A stretch of DNA of 14,974 nt from DATFYM01 sp035315065 (lineage in GTDB: Bacteria > Acidobacteriota > Terriglobia > UBA7540), in contig DATFYM010000135.1 of the NCBI GenBank assembly GCA_035315065.1, forward strand, positions 1 through 14,974. The letters are read 5' to 3'. The translations under genes and the position numbers were made by a program. The notes below the pieces were generated by a model. That model saw nothing but the letters and a program-made list of their open reading frames with translations. It was not told the DNA's origin and did not search any database. Positions 14,060 through 14,974 of this stretch are shown in pieces. The stretch's first letter is position 1. Every line of letters starts with the position of its first letter.

Positions 14060-14294
14060 CGATTCCTCCATTGACGAAGAATTGTCGCCGCCACTTTTCG
14101 AGTTCAGAGAGGCTGAATCGAATCGAGCGGCCCATCATTCGGAAATGGGGAATCTGCTTTCGCTCCACGTAAGCATACACCAAAGACGGGCTGATCCCAA
14201 GAAAGCGCGCGGCGGCTTTCACATCGACCGCGACTTCGAAATGGGACGGCCCCAGGGATTCTGTGGTCGACTGGGTCTCATGAACGGCGTCCAT
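14052..14294 (-). CDS. excisionase-like helix-turn-helix protein (MerR/HTH_17 type)
   Basis: Small DNA-binding protein of 80 residues with a winged-helix/MerR-like HTH at about 26-72: VDVKAAARFLGISPSLVYAYVERKQIPHFRMMGRSIRFSLSELEKWRR. The pattern of a helix-turn-helix, a short IPHFRMMGRSIRF wing and an ELEKW helix is that of excisionase/AlpA-type proteins. In such elements it bends att DNA for excision or controls the integrase gene. ATG 14294 is chosen because AAGGAGA (14302-14308) lies 8 bases upstream; the in-frame TTG at 14312 lies upstream of that site. Its stop codon overlaps the integrase start by 8 bases, so the two are translationally coupled. The upstream nuclease gene ends 19 bp before it. 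Confidence 0.8.
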   Translation of the reverse strand: MDAVHETQSTTESLGPSHFEVAVDVKAAARFLGISPSLVYAYVERKQIPHFRMMGRSIRFSLSELEKWRRQFFVNGGIDE

Positions 14295-14313
14295 GCGTAC
14301 TTCTCCTTGCAAG

Positions 14314-14973
14314 TCATTTCGGTGAATCCTCTTTCAACTCCGCTTCCAAGGCTTCGATTGTGGGCAGACTGCCTCGCAAGCGCTTGGGCAGAGCCTCCGT
14401 GAGCCTATATTCCGCAATGCCAACGGGCTTTCGGATGTCGCGCAGGGCGTACTCGGCGACCACTTTGTTCTTCGACTTGCACAGAATCATCCCGATGCTC
14501 GGCTGATCGTCGGGATGGCGGAGCAGGTCGTCAACCGCTGAGAGGTAGAAGTTCATCTTCCCGCTGAACTCCGGCTGGAAGTCGGTGACTTTGACTTCGA
14601 TCACGACAAAGGCGCGGAGCCGCAAGTGATAGAACAGAAGATCCAACCGGAACTCTTGGCCACCAACTTCAAGTGGATATTGGCTGCCCACGAAGGAGAA
14701 GCCGACGCCGAGCTCCAGCAGAAAGTCGCGGAGGTGATCGATTAGGGCGCGCTCCAGTTCTCGCTCGCGCGCTTGTTCCGTGAGGGTGAGGAACTCGAAA
14801 TTGTACGGGTCCTTGACGAGTTGCTGCACAAGCTCCGACTGAGGAACTGGCAGCGTCCGACTGAAGTTGGTGAGCGCCTTGCCCTGGCGACGATACAGAC
14901 CGCTCTCGATCTGGTGAACCAAGACGTTGCGACTCCAGCCGTTTTGGATGGTCTGCCGCGCGTACCACAGCCT
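14314..14973 (-). CDS. DUF1016/YhcG-type PDDEXK nuclease (5' end missing)
   Basis: C-terminal 220 residues of a protein of the YhcG/DUF1016 family; the usual length is about 340-370, so roughly a third is outside. The frame is open to the right edge and reads LWYARQTIQNGWSRNVLVHQIESGLYRRQGKALTNF, a family block, so no start in the window should be used. The nuclease part contains FRLDLLFYH (Asp of the PDDEXK core) and VVIEVKVTDF (the ExK), followed by the conserved SAVDDLLRHPDDQPSIGMILCKSKN and VVAEYALRDI. Family members are often found near restriction-modification genes and on mobile elements and are thought to be DNA nucleases; the biological role is not firmly known. Here it is the first visible gene of a nuclease-HTH-integrase minus-strand cluster, suggesting cargo defence or element maintenance. 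Confidence 0.88.
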   Translation of the reverse strand, partial: RLWYARQTIQNGWSRNVLVHQIESGLYRRQGKALTNFSRTLPVPQSELVQQLVKDPYNFEFLTLTEQARERELERALIDHLRDFLLELGVGFSFVGSQYPLEVGGQEFRLDLLFYHLRLRAFVVIEVKVTDFQPEFSGKMNFYLSAVDDLLRHPDDQPSIGMILCKSKNKVVAEYALRDIRKPVGIAEYRLTEALPKRLRGSLPTIEALEAELKEDSPK

Positions 14974-14974
14974 C

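Larger units (their letters stand above)
12804..14974. mobile_element. left end of a tRNA-Arg-integrated element (island or prophage)
   Basis: The stretch after the tRNA holds, all on the minus strand, a tyrosine recombinase pointing toward the tRNA, an excisionase-like HTH gene coupled to it, and a DUF1016-type nuclease gene. This order, beside a tRNA 3' end, is the usual end of an integrative element. By eye the base composition is somewhat less GC-rich than the genes at the left. The element continues past the right edge, so cargo and type (integrated plasmid, prophage or genomic island) are unknown. Confidence 0.65.

Noticed and set aside
12804..14974. second att copy or CRISPR array
   Set aside because: No repeat of the tRNA 3' segment and no regularly spaced repeat-spacer pattern was found by reading through.

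Overview
The window looks like a chromosomal piece of a GC-rich, flagellated bacterium, most probably an Acidobacteriota. This rests on the gene mix (fungal-like GH67 alpha-glucuronidase, a PAS/GGDEF-motA-motB cluster, an APC permease), on a secreted protein opening with the FSGEWVLD type of motif common in that phylum, and on an integrase of a divergent type I associate with it. The placement is inference from protein resemblance, not from a marker gene.

Layout. Positions 3-3930 carry two plus-strand sugar-acid genes: a 5'-truncated GH67 alpha-glucuronidase and a glucarate-dehydratase-like enolase-superfamily enzyme. A ~200-bp element with long terminal inverted repeats (2461-2661) separates them, and its left end supplies the stop codon of the glucuronidase. 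Positions 4065-4656 hold a toxin-antitoxin pair (small antitoxin plus PIN-domain toxin). The toxin converges tail-to-tail on an adenosine deaminase (4653-5729, minus), the two stop codons sharing bases of one TTAA. An APC-family permease (5803-7221) diverges from the deaminase.

Positions 7308-10021 form a motility operon: a sigma-28 (FliA)-like promoter, a PAS protein with a destroyed GGDEF motif, then motA and motB. purB (adenylosuccinate lyase, minus) converges on motB. A 374-bp gap with short 7-base-period repeats follows, then a secreted Gly/Met-rich protein (11737-12486), another 7-base-period inverted repeat, a good sigma-70 promoter and a tRNA-Arg(ACG) gene with encoded CCA.

From the tRNA 3' end to the right edge lies one end of an integrative element: a tyrosine recombinase with non-standard catalytic positions, a MerR/excisionase-like HTH protein translationally coupled to it, and a YhcG/DUF1016-type PDDEXK nuclease running off the edge. 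The far end of the element is not in the window.

The most unusual signals are the 7-base-period repeats, found at four intergenic places and in no gene I could see, the inverted-repeat element ending inside the glucuronidase gene, and the atypical integrase with 11-bp direct repeats beside its gene. I found no complete undescribed defence or metabolic system here.
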